From positions 186,001-250,000 of the forward strand of contig ML978195.1 of NCBI GenBank assembly GCA_010015745.1: a stretch of DNA of 64,000 bases, read 5' to 3'. The first letter of the stretch is position 1. The number at the start of each line of letters is the position of its first letter. This document shows positions 54,108 through 64,000 of this stretch, piece by piece. This stretch comes from Setomelanomma holmii (Eukaryota; Ascomycota; Dothideomycetes; Pleosporales; Phaeosphaeriaceae). The translations under genes and the position numbers were made by a program. Under the pieces are notes generated by a model. The model was not told the origin of the DNA. It saw nothing but the letters and a program-made list of their open reading frames with translations, and ran no database searches.

Positions 54108-54696
54108 GACGGACGGAGCCCTCGAGCACTGCGAGAAAGGAGATGCGAGATGCAGCTTTTCTGCTTGCTACTTGACTGTCGCCGAGGAAATACACCATCC
54201 GCCACCCCTTCCCAAAGATGCCTCTCAACATCTGGACTTCTGTAAAGTCTCGCGTATTTCCACGCCTCCGTGCGCGGCGCAACCTGGGAGTACTTGCCTC
54301 TGATGCTTAGACTCAAATCATTCTCCGATATACACGAACCCATGTAGCGTGTTTCCATAGAACAACCTTTACTGCCCGATTTCCTGATACACGCGCATTG
54401 CTTGCTGGATGGTACGTCATCTTTGCGCACTGTACATCTGACTACGGGCAAGCCAGACCTACTAGCATGGAAATCTTCTGGGTGTCAAGGTTAACATAAG
54501 CTGCCGAGAAATCAAGTACTAGTGGCGTGATATTGATTTGTGGGCTAATAGGGACAAGAAGAGGACAAGGTATATAGAGATACATATACATGTCTATCCA
54601 TGGACACAGTGTATATGAATGTATAAAGCCAAATCCGATCTTGTCGCAATACTTTGAGTGCGAGGAGTATGGCTTGTTGAATGGACATTACATGGG
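54108..54696. other. intergenic, nothing recognised
   Basis: Short frames only. The segment around 54560-54600 is a TATATA/TACATA-rich simple-sequence tract. Confidence 0.5.
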
Positions 54697-55023
54697 CTAA
54701 ATGAAGCTTCTGACCATCTTTGACGATCGTTCAGCTGGCTGACTGCCAGACTGAGGCATGGTAGCCATGCTTGCGAGTCCTTTCACATTGATAGTGGCCT
54801 TGATGGCGCGGTACATGACGCCGCTCAATGGACCAAAGCAACCTCGTTCAGGAGAGGACGGCGCACACAAGTCATCATTGAGCACAGAACGTGTTCGGTC
54901 CTGTATAAATTGAAGAACTGCATGATTTGACTTCTCTGTATGTAGGTATGGGGCGTGGCTCACAGTTTTCCCACGGTAATTAACACGAATACTCTCAAGC
55001 TTGCTTTCGTCGTCCAAAAACAT
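54697..55023 (-). CDS. hypothetical protein (weak)
   Basis: 108 codons from MFLDDESKLESIRVNYRGKT. Composition is mixed and protein-like (KSNHAVLQFIQDRTRSVLND) but no domain is recognised. Supported only by frame openness and composition. It would be divergently arranged with the next gene, 77 bp away. Confidence 0.3.
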   Translation of the reverse strand: MFLDDESKLESIRVNYRGKTVSHAPYLHTEKSNHAVLQFIQDRTRSVLNDDLCAPSSPERGCFGPLSGVMYRAIKATINVKGLASMATMPQSGSQPAERSSKMVRSFI

Positions 55024-55100
55024 CCGTAGTAAGTTACGTCGGACCTTAGCTGACGTTCACATTTCTCACGTTCCGAGTTTCCAGTTCAAACTAATGAACA

Positions 55101-55541
55101 ATGGCTTCCTCTTGGCCCCAATCCCGCACACTCCACCCTCCCGGCACAATCATCGAGATCACAGTGCACTATTCCAGATACACTTCTCTCTGCGGACCCA
55201 CGGGGACCCCAGAAGAAACGCCGCAGGAATACCGTAGTAACACTGATCCGAAAACACTTGAAAGCAAAGTCTTCTGTGTCGCCGTAGAAGACTTGCCCTC
55301 TTTAGGTAAGCTGTACGCAGAACTAAAGAAATCTGGATGCAAGAAATCAACAGGTTTTCATTACCTTATGACTGTTCAGGGCCCAACCTTTCAGACTATG
55401 GTACCGCTTAGTACGCCAGAAAAGAATACATGGGATGCTGCAGAAGTGCAGTACATTGAAACTGATATGGGTGACGTTTTTCAAGATGATCGAGGCACGT
55501 GTAGGCTATTCTATCTTGGGGATGATCAAGTATTCATATAG
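55101..55541 (+). CDS. hypothetical protein, 146 residues
   Basis: Opens MASSWPQSRTLHPPGTIIEI and continues with an even mix of strands and acidic loops (SKVFCVAVEDLPSLGKLYAE, then DMGDVFQDDRGTCRLFYLGD). No signal peptide or membrane segment, no intron. Composition suggests a small cytosolic globular protein. Family not recognised. Confidence 0.45.
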   Translation: MASSWPQSRTLHPPGTIIEITVHYSRYTSLCGPTGTPEETPQEYRSNTDPKTLESKVFCVAVEDLPSLGKLYAELKKSGCKKSTGFHYLMTVQGPTFQTMVPLSTPEKNTWDAAEVQYIETDMGDVFQDDRGTCRLFYLGDDQVFI

Positions 55542-56305
55542 TCCACTTCAAGTGCTTTCAATATCGCGTTGAAATTGATTCACATGCATGCAAGCAGTGC
55601 CACATTCAGCGATTGAATTTTTGGGTTGGGTACAAAGTCACAAGTGTATGCATGACTCGGGAGTAAAGCTGCGGTTGATGGGTGCATGAAAGCTGGCTAG
55701 ATCTAGACGCAACTCGGGAAAGAACTAGAGCTAATTGAAGACGGGCACCGAGACATTGTGAAGACGTGAAGAAAGATATACAAACCTTGGTTAGTGTGTT
55801 TTCGCATCGGGGAGGAACGACGGGGTAATCGCGAGGGCGTGTTTCGAGCGTGCATCGAGTCAAGGACGGAAGGGAATGAAGGGTTCGACGTTCTACGAAT
55901 CGACCGAGTATTGTACAGGCAAGGCTTCCGTCAGTAGAGGCGAAATCGATCGAGGGTAGGAGACAGGAGACCAGATCGCATCGAATAGTAATCGCCGGTG
56001 CCGATCGCCAAAGGGAGATTCGAACCGAATGTTCCGACTGCTGATGCAATTAATCTGTGCCTTGGCTGAGCCGTAGCCCTAGCGACCACTCAAGCAATGA
56101 AGAGAACCCTTGAACCACTTTTATGCTAGTCCAACACCCATACTGTTACCAACTTGTAAAGAAGCGCGCCGAAAACACAAGCCATCAGACAAACAGAGCA
56201 GACGTGGACCGCCTGCATGAAGCCGACAGATCCTCAGTCCTACTCCGCAACATCCAAGTCTTCGTGTGCGGCGGGTGGGGGGGGGGAATCGTCTAATCCA
56301 GGGTA
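55542..56305. other. intergenic with tRNA-like motif and G run
   Basis: Contains a GATTCGAACC motif (about 56020-56029) resembling a tRNA B box and a G homopolymer at about 56277-56286. The putative tRNA does not give a pairing T arm, so no tRNA is called. Confidence 0.45.
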
Positions 56306-57253
56306 TCAGATGAGGTCGTTATAGTTTGGGTTGGGGAGCTCACTCTTGCGGACTTCGGCAGGCGCGTCAGCCTCGCGGTCGCGATCGCGCCTGTCGTCAC
56401 GCTCACGGTCGCCACGGTCATCGTCACGGTCGCGGACGTCCTTCATCTCGCGGTCACCGTTGGGGCTCCTAGACCTGTCACGGTCACGGCGGTCGTAGTC
56501 ACGCTCGCGGCGATCGTCTTTGCGGGGTGAGAAGGCCTCACGCTCGCGGCGCGGGGAGGTGCTACGACGGCGAGGAGAGCGGTCGCGACCACCACGATCG
56601 CTGCGCTCAGAACGCTCACCACCGCGAGGGCGATCCCGGCCGGAGTCGAAGCGCCACGATGCGGAGGGAGGGGTGCGTGCCCACTGCACCTAGACTGTTA
56701 GAACAGGTCAAGCTCTTGTTGCGGTGCAGGTGTGCTGACCTCGATCTTCAACAAGTCGTCGCGACCAATGCGCTTGTTGTGCATCTCATGGTACGCGTCG
56801 TCGGCATCACGACGGCTCTCGTACTCAACGAAGGCGAAGCTGTCTGATTAGCACGTGTCAATGCTGTCCGGAGGGGCTACTTACAGCCTGCTGGAAGCTG
56901 AGCGTGGGGCCGGAATGTCGCAGCGAACAAGGCGACCATAGCTTTGAGCACGTTAGAGACGGTCTGGTACGGTTATCGTGCGGAAAGGACGAGGGAGGAG
57001 CGGCCCGAGTGCGTGCACGCGAGGGAGTTGCGAGGGAGGAGGTAGCCGCGCGAAGGGAAGCCGCCGAAGCAATGCCGCGGACGAGGGAGGCTGAAACGCC
57101 GCCGGCGATGGACGATGAAAGGAAGGACGGCGATCGAGTGAGGCGAGGCGAGGCTCAAGAAACGTACCGTTCGAATTCGTAGGCGAGGTCGCGAGCGCGG
57201 GTGCCGTGGCCGAAGCCTGTGACGTAGAGGGTGGTACCGCCGCCGCGAGACAT
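56306..57253 (-). CDS. SR-type splicing factor: one RRM plus RS/RD/RE tail
   Basis: Four exons (57253-57168, 56943-56887, 56839-56740, 56689-56306), introns of 224, 47 and 50 bp, all phases consistent, 208 residues. The RRM covers about residues 7-83 with RNP2 LYVTGF and RNP1 RLFAFVEY, an RY-GRLVRCDIPAP linker and a DDAYHEMHNKRI helix. It is followed by VQWARTPP and a tail built of RDR, RERD, SPRR and DRDR repeats. This is the layout of fungal SR proteins that act in pre-mRNA splicing and mRNA export in the nucleus. The long first intron is notable, as SR genes often regulate their own splicing. Confidence 0.9.
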
Positions 57254-58187
57254 GTTGTCGCGTGTGCTTGTGTTCTTTGATGTGTAAGGTTACAAGACTT
57301 GCAGTCGAGACAAGTCGCAGGGTGTCAAGCTGGGTGGTGATGATGTCGAAGAAAGGGCTGACCGCAAACGATGCTAGGTAAACGCGCTTTGGCCACCCAA
57401 GCTTAGTCATGCTGATCGGCGACTCCTCCACCGATCTCCGACGGCGCATTCACATTCCAACGCACATCTCAAGCATTGGCATGTGATAGTGATCCAGTGA
57501 GAGAGCTTGCATTGACGTATATACAGGTGCGAGACGTCGCAAATGAGTGCGGCCAGAGCTCCCAGGTCATTAGGCACGCACGGTGCAGCTATATGCGATA
57601 TCGACTCATCCTTTGTGCGAGCAACCCAAGCAAACGGAATCAGAAAACATTGTCACCCTTGTCGTAGCACTCAAGTCTTGCAACCCGTCCTCCTGGGTTC
57701 GTGATATCTTTCGACTTCAGGTTTCGTGGGTGCGCCTATCCTACTCCACCCTATGCGTCACCTTCGAAGGTTGATATGACGGCGGCAGTGTACTTGAGGG
57801 GTGACCACAAGTACGACAGGGACCATGATATGGTGGCGGAGGCACGATCGGCCTATCTGAGAAAAGTGAATCGTCGAGGCACTGTTGATCATTTTGCTTC
57901 CTGAAACTTTTCGAAATAGGTTCCTGATGTGTGATGTCCGTCCTCGGCTGCGACTCGAAGCCCTCTGGCGGTTCATATCCGGGCCATCCTGCCAGTATAC
58001 GATTCTCTGGTGTCAGTCTCTCAATGTATGCTGTTAGTGATCTTTACTCCGATTCATCGGGCGCTTTACAAAAGCCGAGATCCACGTAGCGCGAAATGTT
58101 CAAGATGCAATCACTCTCGTCGTAACCCTATCCCTGAAATCCTTTGCTGTCTCGGCTATCGAGTTAACGGGCAAGCTCAAATCTCGA
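57254..58187. other. intergenic, nothing recognised
   Basis: Upstream region of the SR gene. Short forward frames near 57476-57904 lack family resemblance. Confidence 0.5.
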
Positions 58188-59115
58188 TCACCAATTCTGT
58201 GGGACAAGAAATGCACCTGTGGCGTTTCCAGGGGAATGCTGTTGGAAGATATGGTTATTGTTTCTGAGATAGTCGATAATCGCGTCATACTCCTGCCCCA
58301 GGTGTCGAGCCGTGAAAGACTCGCACACATGCAAACACAGGCACTCAAATTGGGGAACGTGCATGAACGCAGGCCCCGTGCGCTCGACATAGCGTACGGG
58401 GCGGAACCAACAATTCTGGAGGAGCAAGCGATCGTCCAGAAGGACCGTGGCTGAATCCGATAGCCAGCAAGCTTCGCGCCACGAGAGGTCGGGACGGGTT
58501 CCATGGCGAAAATTCGAGTTAATCAGACTCATATTGTGTGCCGAAGCGAAGGTAGCGCGTAGTCTCGTATATCCGGGGTCATGGGACGAGCATGTCATGG
58601 GACTCCATGATCATTTCGTTTGTATAGTAGTGCGTCATCAACCAAGTTGTTTCGTTGCGTGCTTGATTGCTGCAGTCGTTCGCTACCATCATGATTTGTT
58701 GGATTCTGTTGCCCTTCATGAGACCATACAATGAAAACGCCCACATGTGTAACAAATGCCATACTCCGGTTTTGAAGCGGTCATAACAGTGGACAAGAAA
58801 TTCAGCTCGTTCGAATTCGTTGCCTGGTCTACCCAAGAGCAAGACGGGGTCTATTCCGCACGAGCGAACTGCGGCTTGAAGGCTTCAACTGGTGATGAAG
58901 AGAGTTGCGAGCGCCGATGGCGGGAGCAGTTTGCACAATTGGGGTGCTAGCACGGCCAAAAGATCCTCGAGAGCGAATATCTCGTCAATGTTGTCGGAGC
59001 TCTGGCGTTGTAAAGGGCTAATTGTTGGGCAAGCAGACGACTGCACTGGCAGATTCTGTCCACCTGGAGCAAAGAACTTCTTGATCTACTTGAAGCCCAT
59101 AGTACGATGGTCTCT
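58188..59115 (-). pseudogene. possible degenerate F-box-like gene
   Basis: Reading leftward, one frame gives IKKFFAPGGQNLPVQSS, then NIDEIFALEDLLAVLAPQLC and PPSALATLFITS (an F-box-like helix pair). A TGA at about 58877-58879 is followed in the same frame by SLQAAVRSCGIDPVLLLGRP and EFLVHCYDRFKTGVWHLLHM. A TAG also precedes the first block. A second frame, 58530-58188, continues DLSWREACWLSDSATVLLDD and ARHLGQEYDAIIDYLRNNNH to a stop at 58188. The order suggests one gene broken by two stops and a frame change. I do not recognise a named family, so confidence is low. Confidence 0.4.
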
Positions 59116-60969
59116 AGATACTGATAATAGGTAGCAGACCTTGTCGTGAGGAAGCTGAGGTCAAGGAATAGATACATACGTCCTGGGAGAGATCACTTGG
59201 CTTGGTTTAATTCAAGCAAGCGAGCATCAATCTTCCGGGGCGGTGCCACAGTAAATCTGAAAGTAGAATTGTTCTGGTGTGGGACAAAGATAACTTTGGG
59301 TCGCTGGAATCGGCAGGGTTGTTGCTGGTCGCATATGAATCATGAACCAAACCGTGGCTGTGTGATGAGTATTCACGAGTGTGACGGCTGATTTCACGTA
59401 AAGTGTAGTTCAGCAGCCAGCCTACAATACACCAAATGCTGGCGAGTAAGCCCCGAGTAGCGGAGTTCTCATACCTTGACTTTCGCACACGGTTTGGAAC
59501 GGGACCTTTCCGACCCCTTGCGCCCGAACCAATCGCTACGAGCCTGGGGGACAGAAGTGAGGATTTGCAGAAAACATTGCTCCAACTAGCGCAAGTTTTC
59601 GTTTCTGAAGCCAAGGAACAGCGCGGCGAAGCGGCGATTTTCCGCATCCGATGAAGTGACCTGGCTGTCTTCAGAGAATTTTACACTTGAAGATGTTTAA
59701 AGACAACAGTGGCTGAAACTATACCGGAACGTGTCAGACTAAGTCATGGTGAAAATTATGGCGACTTTTGCTCCCTGTACGAATGCGACCAGAGCGGAAG
59801 CGGCGGCGGCATTTTGTGTTCGATGAGGAGGCCTGGATTGTCCTCAAAGGATTTCTCAGACGAAACGTGTTGATCCCTAAAGTACTTGGGGCTACACCGG
59901 GAGCTGTCAGACCTGCTGATTTGATGGGCTCGACAAGGTGCGTGTAAGAACATTTACATGGCCTAGTATGGCTGATTGGCAGAATCGTCTCTGACAGAAA
60001 AGCACATGGCGCTGGCCACGTTGACCTTCTGATACCTCCGTCTTCCAAGGAACCGGTGCAAGACTCGAGACTGCTCCAGACATGTGTGATTCGCTGTATT
60101 GACATTAGGGGTTGATGAATAGATAGCCCTTGGATAAAAGCCTAAAAGCTCACGAGCTGCTTTGCACTTGCGACTCGCAACGGACAAAAACACGTGAGGT
60201 TATGCAGGACTTCCAGTGGACGAATGTGCGCGAGTAGGCGGAACTAAGAATGCGCATATGTCGTTGTAAGGGATGGTGGTGAGGCAGGCCCAGTGAAGCA
60301 CTTGACATTCGTCAAAGTATTCAGGCATGTAATGCTTCCAGAGATCATCATCGTGAGTTTTGTCTTACATAGGAGTCTGGCTAGCCTCAAATCATTTGTG
60401 TGTCTGTGAAAGCTGTGGACAAAAGTGTCTGCGGACATCCAGGACATTGTGAGACGCTGAGATGAACAATGGAACTCGACTCGCTTCCGCTTTCTGATTA
60501 GCAGTTATGTGATAGACATCACACTTTCCTTGGTGTTCTATGGCTGAGGTAAGCGGCGTTTAGGTGCTCATTGGTGTGAAAGCATTATGTGTTTTGGGCA
60601 CTGTAGGAGCTGTGCTGACAAAAGTTGCCCGAGACAGTGCAGACTGAGGGTAGACAGGGTGGCGGTTGGCGGCTATTTGCCTGAGGCAACGATGACAGAC
60701 GGCCCGTGCGCACGTGCCTGCCTCTTGGCAAACTACAGGAAAACAGCGTTCCTGAACGCCTTCACAACCTCCACACACCCACCAGCCAAGCTGACACGCG
60801 CTGCCCATATTCACGAGTCACGACCTCCTGGCTATACTCACTGCACTATTGGTTCTTACGCGATCGAGAACCGGCGACGCGAATACAGACACGATCCCTT
60901 ATCCCCGACAATCCACCAGCACCGAAACCTCGAGTTGCCTGGCGATCAACCACAACCCACACACTCAAC
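59116..60969. other. 1.85-kb stretch, no supported gene
   Basis: A forward frame at 59436-59654 reads protein-like (ATSLGDRSEDLQKTLLQLAQ) but is only 72 codons and isolated. The rest shows only short frames. The last 300 bp are the promoter and leader of the Nab2-like gene. Confidence 0.45.
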
Positions 60970-62721
60970 ATGGCCGACTTTTCGAGTGAGTCGCCTCTGG
61001 CGGTTCAACTCCAGCATCTTGTACAGCCCAAGCTCGCCGAGTTTGGATGGACGACCGGCGGCGACGACACCACATTGTTCGACTACATCATGCTAATGCT
61101 TGCGAACGACAAGAACGAGTCGCAAGTTGCACAGGAACTCTCTAGCGATCTTCTGGATCTTGGCCCCGAGAACACAGAGACACAGCAATTTGCGCAATGG
61201 TTGTTCGAGCAAATAGAGGTGTTGAAGCGACAATTGAACGGCGGCAGCGACGCGCAAACTGCGCCCGCCAACGACGACCAAATGAACAGCGTGTTGGACG
61301 ACGGCTCAGCACCGGCGCAAGACACCGAGATGGAAGGTGCTGGTGATGGCGCGAACGTTAACATGTAAGTCTACTGTACCCATCACCCCTTTGTTCTGAA
61401 GCCTCGTCTCGCGAAAGGGAAGCAGCGGTGACTCTCTATATCTTTTCTTGAGATAATTAGCGAGAGCATCGATCCCTTACTTCTTCCAATACATGATGTT
61501 CAGCAACTAACGCTATGCAGTCCCACAGGACCAAAGTCCATGCGTGCCGGCAGCGGCTCACAATCAACGCGTGGGGCCCGCGGCGGTCGCAATATGCTCG
61601 GCCAGATCAATCGATCAATGAACCGCAACGACGACCCTCTACACCGAGTTCGAGGCGCAGGTGGAGGGATCGGCCGAGTAAACGCACACGCTGGCGGCCC
61701 GCCCAAGGGTCCACGAGGACAGAACATTGGTCGAGGCATCGAAGCGATGGCGAACGGCCGAGGCATGGGCAACGCGAGCGTCAACATGGGCCAGAATATG
61801 AACGGGTTGAATGCCATGCCTATGGGTGGTATGCCAGGAATGCCCGGGATGCCTCAAATGGGCAACCAGAATGGCATGCCTGGTATGCTGAACCCCCAAC
61901 AGCAGATGGCGCTCATGCAGATGTACGAGCAACAGGCACAGATGATGCAGCAGATCTTCTCAGGCGCCGCACCCACCGGATTCGTCAACCCCAACTTTAG
62001 CCAGAACAACCGAGGCGGACCCAAGAAGTCATTACAGCAGCGCATGGACCGACCGCTGCGTGGCGGAATGAATGCATCAGCCAAGTCATGGACTCCCAAG
62101 AAGGAAGGCCAGGACGAAGCTATGGCAGACGGCGCAGCTCCTGAGAACGGCGACAGCATGGATGTAGAGTCCTCTCGCCCAGATCCCTCATCGACCATGT
62201 GCAGATTCAATTTAAGGTGTACCAACGCGGATTGTCCTTATGTACACCAGTCACCAGCCGCCCCAGCAGGCACCCCAGTCGATATGAACGACACCTGCGG
62301 CTTTGGCGTGGCTTGTAAAAACTCGAAGTGCGTCGGCAAGCATCCATCTCCTGCTCAACGTCAGAAGTTCCAGTCAGAGCAAGAGTGTGCCTTCTGGCCC
62401 AACTGCCGCGACCCTGAGAACTGCCCGTACAAGCACCCTACCGAGCGACCGTGTCGTAACGGCGGCGACTGCACCAAGCCAGATTGCCCATATTACCACA
62501 CTACGATCAAGTGCAAGTTCAACCCTTGCCTGAATCCGCGCTGCACATTCAAGCACGAGCCGGGACAGAAGAAGAACACCACCAACAAGTGGGTCGCGAA
62601 TAAGGAAGGTGGAGAGAAGGAACATGTTAGTGAGAGGAAGTTTGTGGACGAGAACATGCCAGAGGAACCGATCATCCCTGGCCAGGCTCAAATGAATGAG
62701 AGTGTTGATGTGCAGTCATAG
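60970..62721 (+). CDS. NAB2: Nab2-type nuclear polyadenylated-RNA-binding protein, five CCCH fingers
   Basis: Two exons, 60970-61364 and 61521-62721, with a 156-bp intron, 531 residues. The start MADFSSESPLAVQLQHLVQP begins the Nab2 N-terminal PWI-like helical domain (about 1-95). The middle is Gly/Met/Asn/Gln-rich, with a GMPGMPGM-type tract and QQQMALMQMYEQQAQMMQQ. Five CCCH zinc fingers close the protein, e.g. CRFNLRCTNADCPYVH, CAFWPNCRDPENCPYKH and CKFNPCLNPRCTFKH. Nab2/ZC3H14 binds poly(A) tails and links polyadenylation to nuclear export of mRNA. The gene is intact. Confidence 0.93.
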
Positions 62722-63167
62722 TTTGACAGCCTCGACGCAAGGATCAGATCAGACGCGATGGGTGTGGATGCGGATTAGCTCTATGATACCATGTCAGATT
62801 GGGGGATTAAATGCATTGGGTGGATGCGCATCTGTACTATAGGTTGGATACAGCTGGAGGCGGCGCTAGAGCTTACACGGTCCGACATATCTTTGCGTTG
62901 TCGAAGGGCATGGGCTTTCATTGAAATGAACTTTTCGTTCTTCGCGGCCTTCGGGCTGCACTCCTGTCACACATCAATCCTCTGCACTATTGTGAACATT
63001 GACGCGACCGCGTTCCTCGAGCTACTGTATGACATCGTTGCATGCAGGTTGTAGGGCTGAAAATCGATGACGGTCCGAGCTCGGACATTTTGGAACCTCA
63101 CGTCAACTGATATTCTCCCGCATGGCTCAGAATCTCCGGTCGCATCCCACGCTCCCTACCACCGGCA
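62722..63167. other. intergenic between NAB2 and HEM14
   Basis: 3' flank of NAB2 and promoter of HEM14. No gene seen. Confidence 0.55.
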
Positions 63168-64000
63168 ATGCGGCTCAAGAGACATGTCTCGCTCCTTGAA
63201 ACGACATTGAGACACGTCGCCACCCGTGCGCTCCTGCCCGCCCTCGCATCAACATGTCACCACTACCGATATGCTTCCACATCGACGCAAAATCCTGAAC
63301 GCATTGCGATACTAGGAGGCGGTGTAGCCGGCCTCTCGAGCGCCTACTTTGTGTCGCGGGAGTTTCCAAAGAGCAAGGTCACGGTCTTTGAGGCGGGGAA
63401 AGACACGGGCGGATGGATCAAGTCTAAGAGAGTGGAGGTACCTGGTGGGGATGTTATATTTGAGTCTGGGCCTAGGACATTGCGGAACGCCACACCAACG
63501 GCACATTTGGTGGGCTTACCGATGAATAGATTCGACTCCAGCTAATTGGAGCAGGTGCAAGAGCTGGGTCTTCTTGACGACATCACATACACCGACCGAA
63601 CTGAACCTGCTGCGAAGAACCGCTACATCTACTACCCCGATCGCCTCAATCGGCTGCCTGCTGAGCGACCCAGTCTCACCGATGTAATATCGCTATGGAG
63701 AAGTGGCATACTGTCCGGAATCATGGGAATGGCTAAAGAGCCCATGCAGCCAAAGCGGCCACATGGCTTGACCGATGAGACGGTAGGCTCGTTCCTAGAG
63801 CGCCGAGTGGACAAGAGGATAGCGAACAACATCGTCTCGGCAGTCTTTCATGGCATATATGCAGGAGACATCTGGCAATTGAGTGCCAAGACTCTCTTGT
63901 CGTTAGCATGGCAACTCGAGGGCAAGTATGGGAGTGCTCTAGGTGGATTTTTCAAAGTCCAGTCAGATGATCCCCGCCCTCAACAGCTCACGATTGCACA
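63168..64000 (+). CDS. HEM14: protoporphyrinogen oxidase, cut by the window end
   Basis: Exon 1 63168-63509 and exon 2 from 63555 to beyond the window, with a 45-bp intron that joins TAHL to VQELGLL in phase 0. The first 40 residues are Arg/Ser/Ala-rich and fit a mitochondrial presequence. The FAD-binding motif is AILGGGVAGLSSAYF, followed by VTVFEAGKDTGGWI and the ESGPRTLRN signature of the enzyme. Exon 2 has YYPDRLNRLPAERP and FHGIYAGDIWQLSAKTLL, as expected. The enzyme oxidises protoporphyrinogen IX to protoporphyrin IX at the inner mitochondrial membrane, the penultimate haem step. Confidence 0.93.

Noticed and set aside
55606..56049. A 147-codon reverse frame
   Set aside because: No ATG at its start, odd composition and no family resemblance.
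55985..56095. tRNA gene on the reverse strand (GGTTCGAATC box and a GGTCGCT/GGCGATC pairing)
   Set aside because: The segments around the B box do not form a 5-bp T stem and no anticodon arm could be drawn.
1..64000. General base-calling error as the cause of all the stops and frameshifts
   Set aside because: Long genes such as OXP1 (1374 residues), NAB2, the deacetylase and the glycosyltransferases have no lesions, while lesions concentrate in accessory genes. Single sites could still be errors.
1..64000. CRISPR arrays, bacterial operons, or polyketide/nonribosomal peptide synthase clusters
   Set aside because: No repeat-spacer arrays or megasynthase motifs are present; the sequence is fungal and intron-bearing.

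Overview
The window looks like nuclear DNA of a filamentous ascomycete, most likely a Dothideomycete. Introns are short (45-63 bp in most genes) with GTRNGT donors and CTRAY-type branch points. The gene content is fungal (5-oxoprolinase, Nab2-type RNA-binding protein, Hem14, DCW1/DFG5 mannosidase, chitin deacetylase, CFEM proteins, a Fot1/pogo transposon). There is also a lineage-expanded family built on an LPAEIRN...NQLxYVN core, which I associate with this class. All exon structures were worked out by eye from splice signals and reading frame.

Layout. 0-5.4 kb: accessory DNA with two broken LPAEIRN-family genes, the first split by a solo LTR. 6.6-12.4 kb: a small CFEM secreted protein, then a complete three-exon 5-oxoprolinase gene. 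12.4-16.9 kb: gene-poor, with a third broken family member and two more solo LTRs. 16.9-29.2 kb: a run of cell-surface glycan genes (GT8 glycosyltransferase, acyltransferase-3 protein, GT32 glycosyltransferase, CE4 deacetylase with four CBM18 modules, GH76 mannosidase with GPI signal), interrupted by a fourth broken family member. 29.5-32.5 kb: a divergent pair encoding the two halves of plant Tm-1-like proteins (UPF0261 domain and TIM-barrel domain), plus an SRPBCC protein. 33-35.7 kb: two disordered-protein frames separated by one stop codon. 36.27-38.09 kb: a Fot1-like DNA transposon with 47-bp inverted ends and a TA duplication. 38.3-39.8 kb: a pseudokinase-like protein.

41-44.2 kb: a membrane/coiled-coil gene, two more broken family members and a fourth solo LTR. 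44.4-49.8 kb: a same-strand cluster of CFEM-like surface proteins. Where exons resolve, these genes share an intron between the first two cysteines of the module and another before the last; one gene carries two tandem copies of the whole split module. 51-54.1 kb: a CYSTM-type protein and a multi-pass membrane protein with a frameshift. 54.7-60 kb: an SR-type RRM protein and poorly supported hypotheticals. 61-64 kb: Nab2-like protein and the 5' part of protoporphyrinogen oxidase, cut by the window end.

How it works together. The intact genes are either housekeeping or secreted/surface proteins acting on cell-wall glycans or carrying CFEM folds. The broken genes fall almost entirely in the LPAEIRN family and its TE-rich surroundings. 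Housekeeping genes are uninterrupted, so the lesions are unlikely to be general base-calling error. The most unusual feature is the CFEM-type cluster with its conserved split-exon module.
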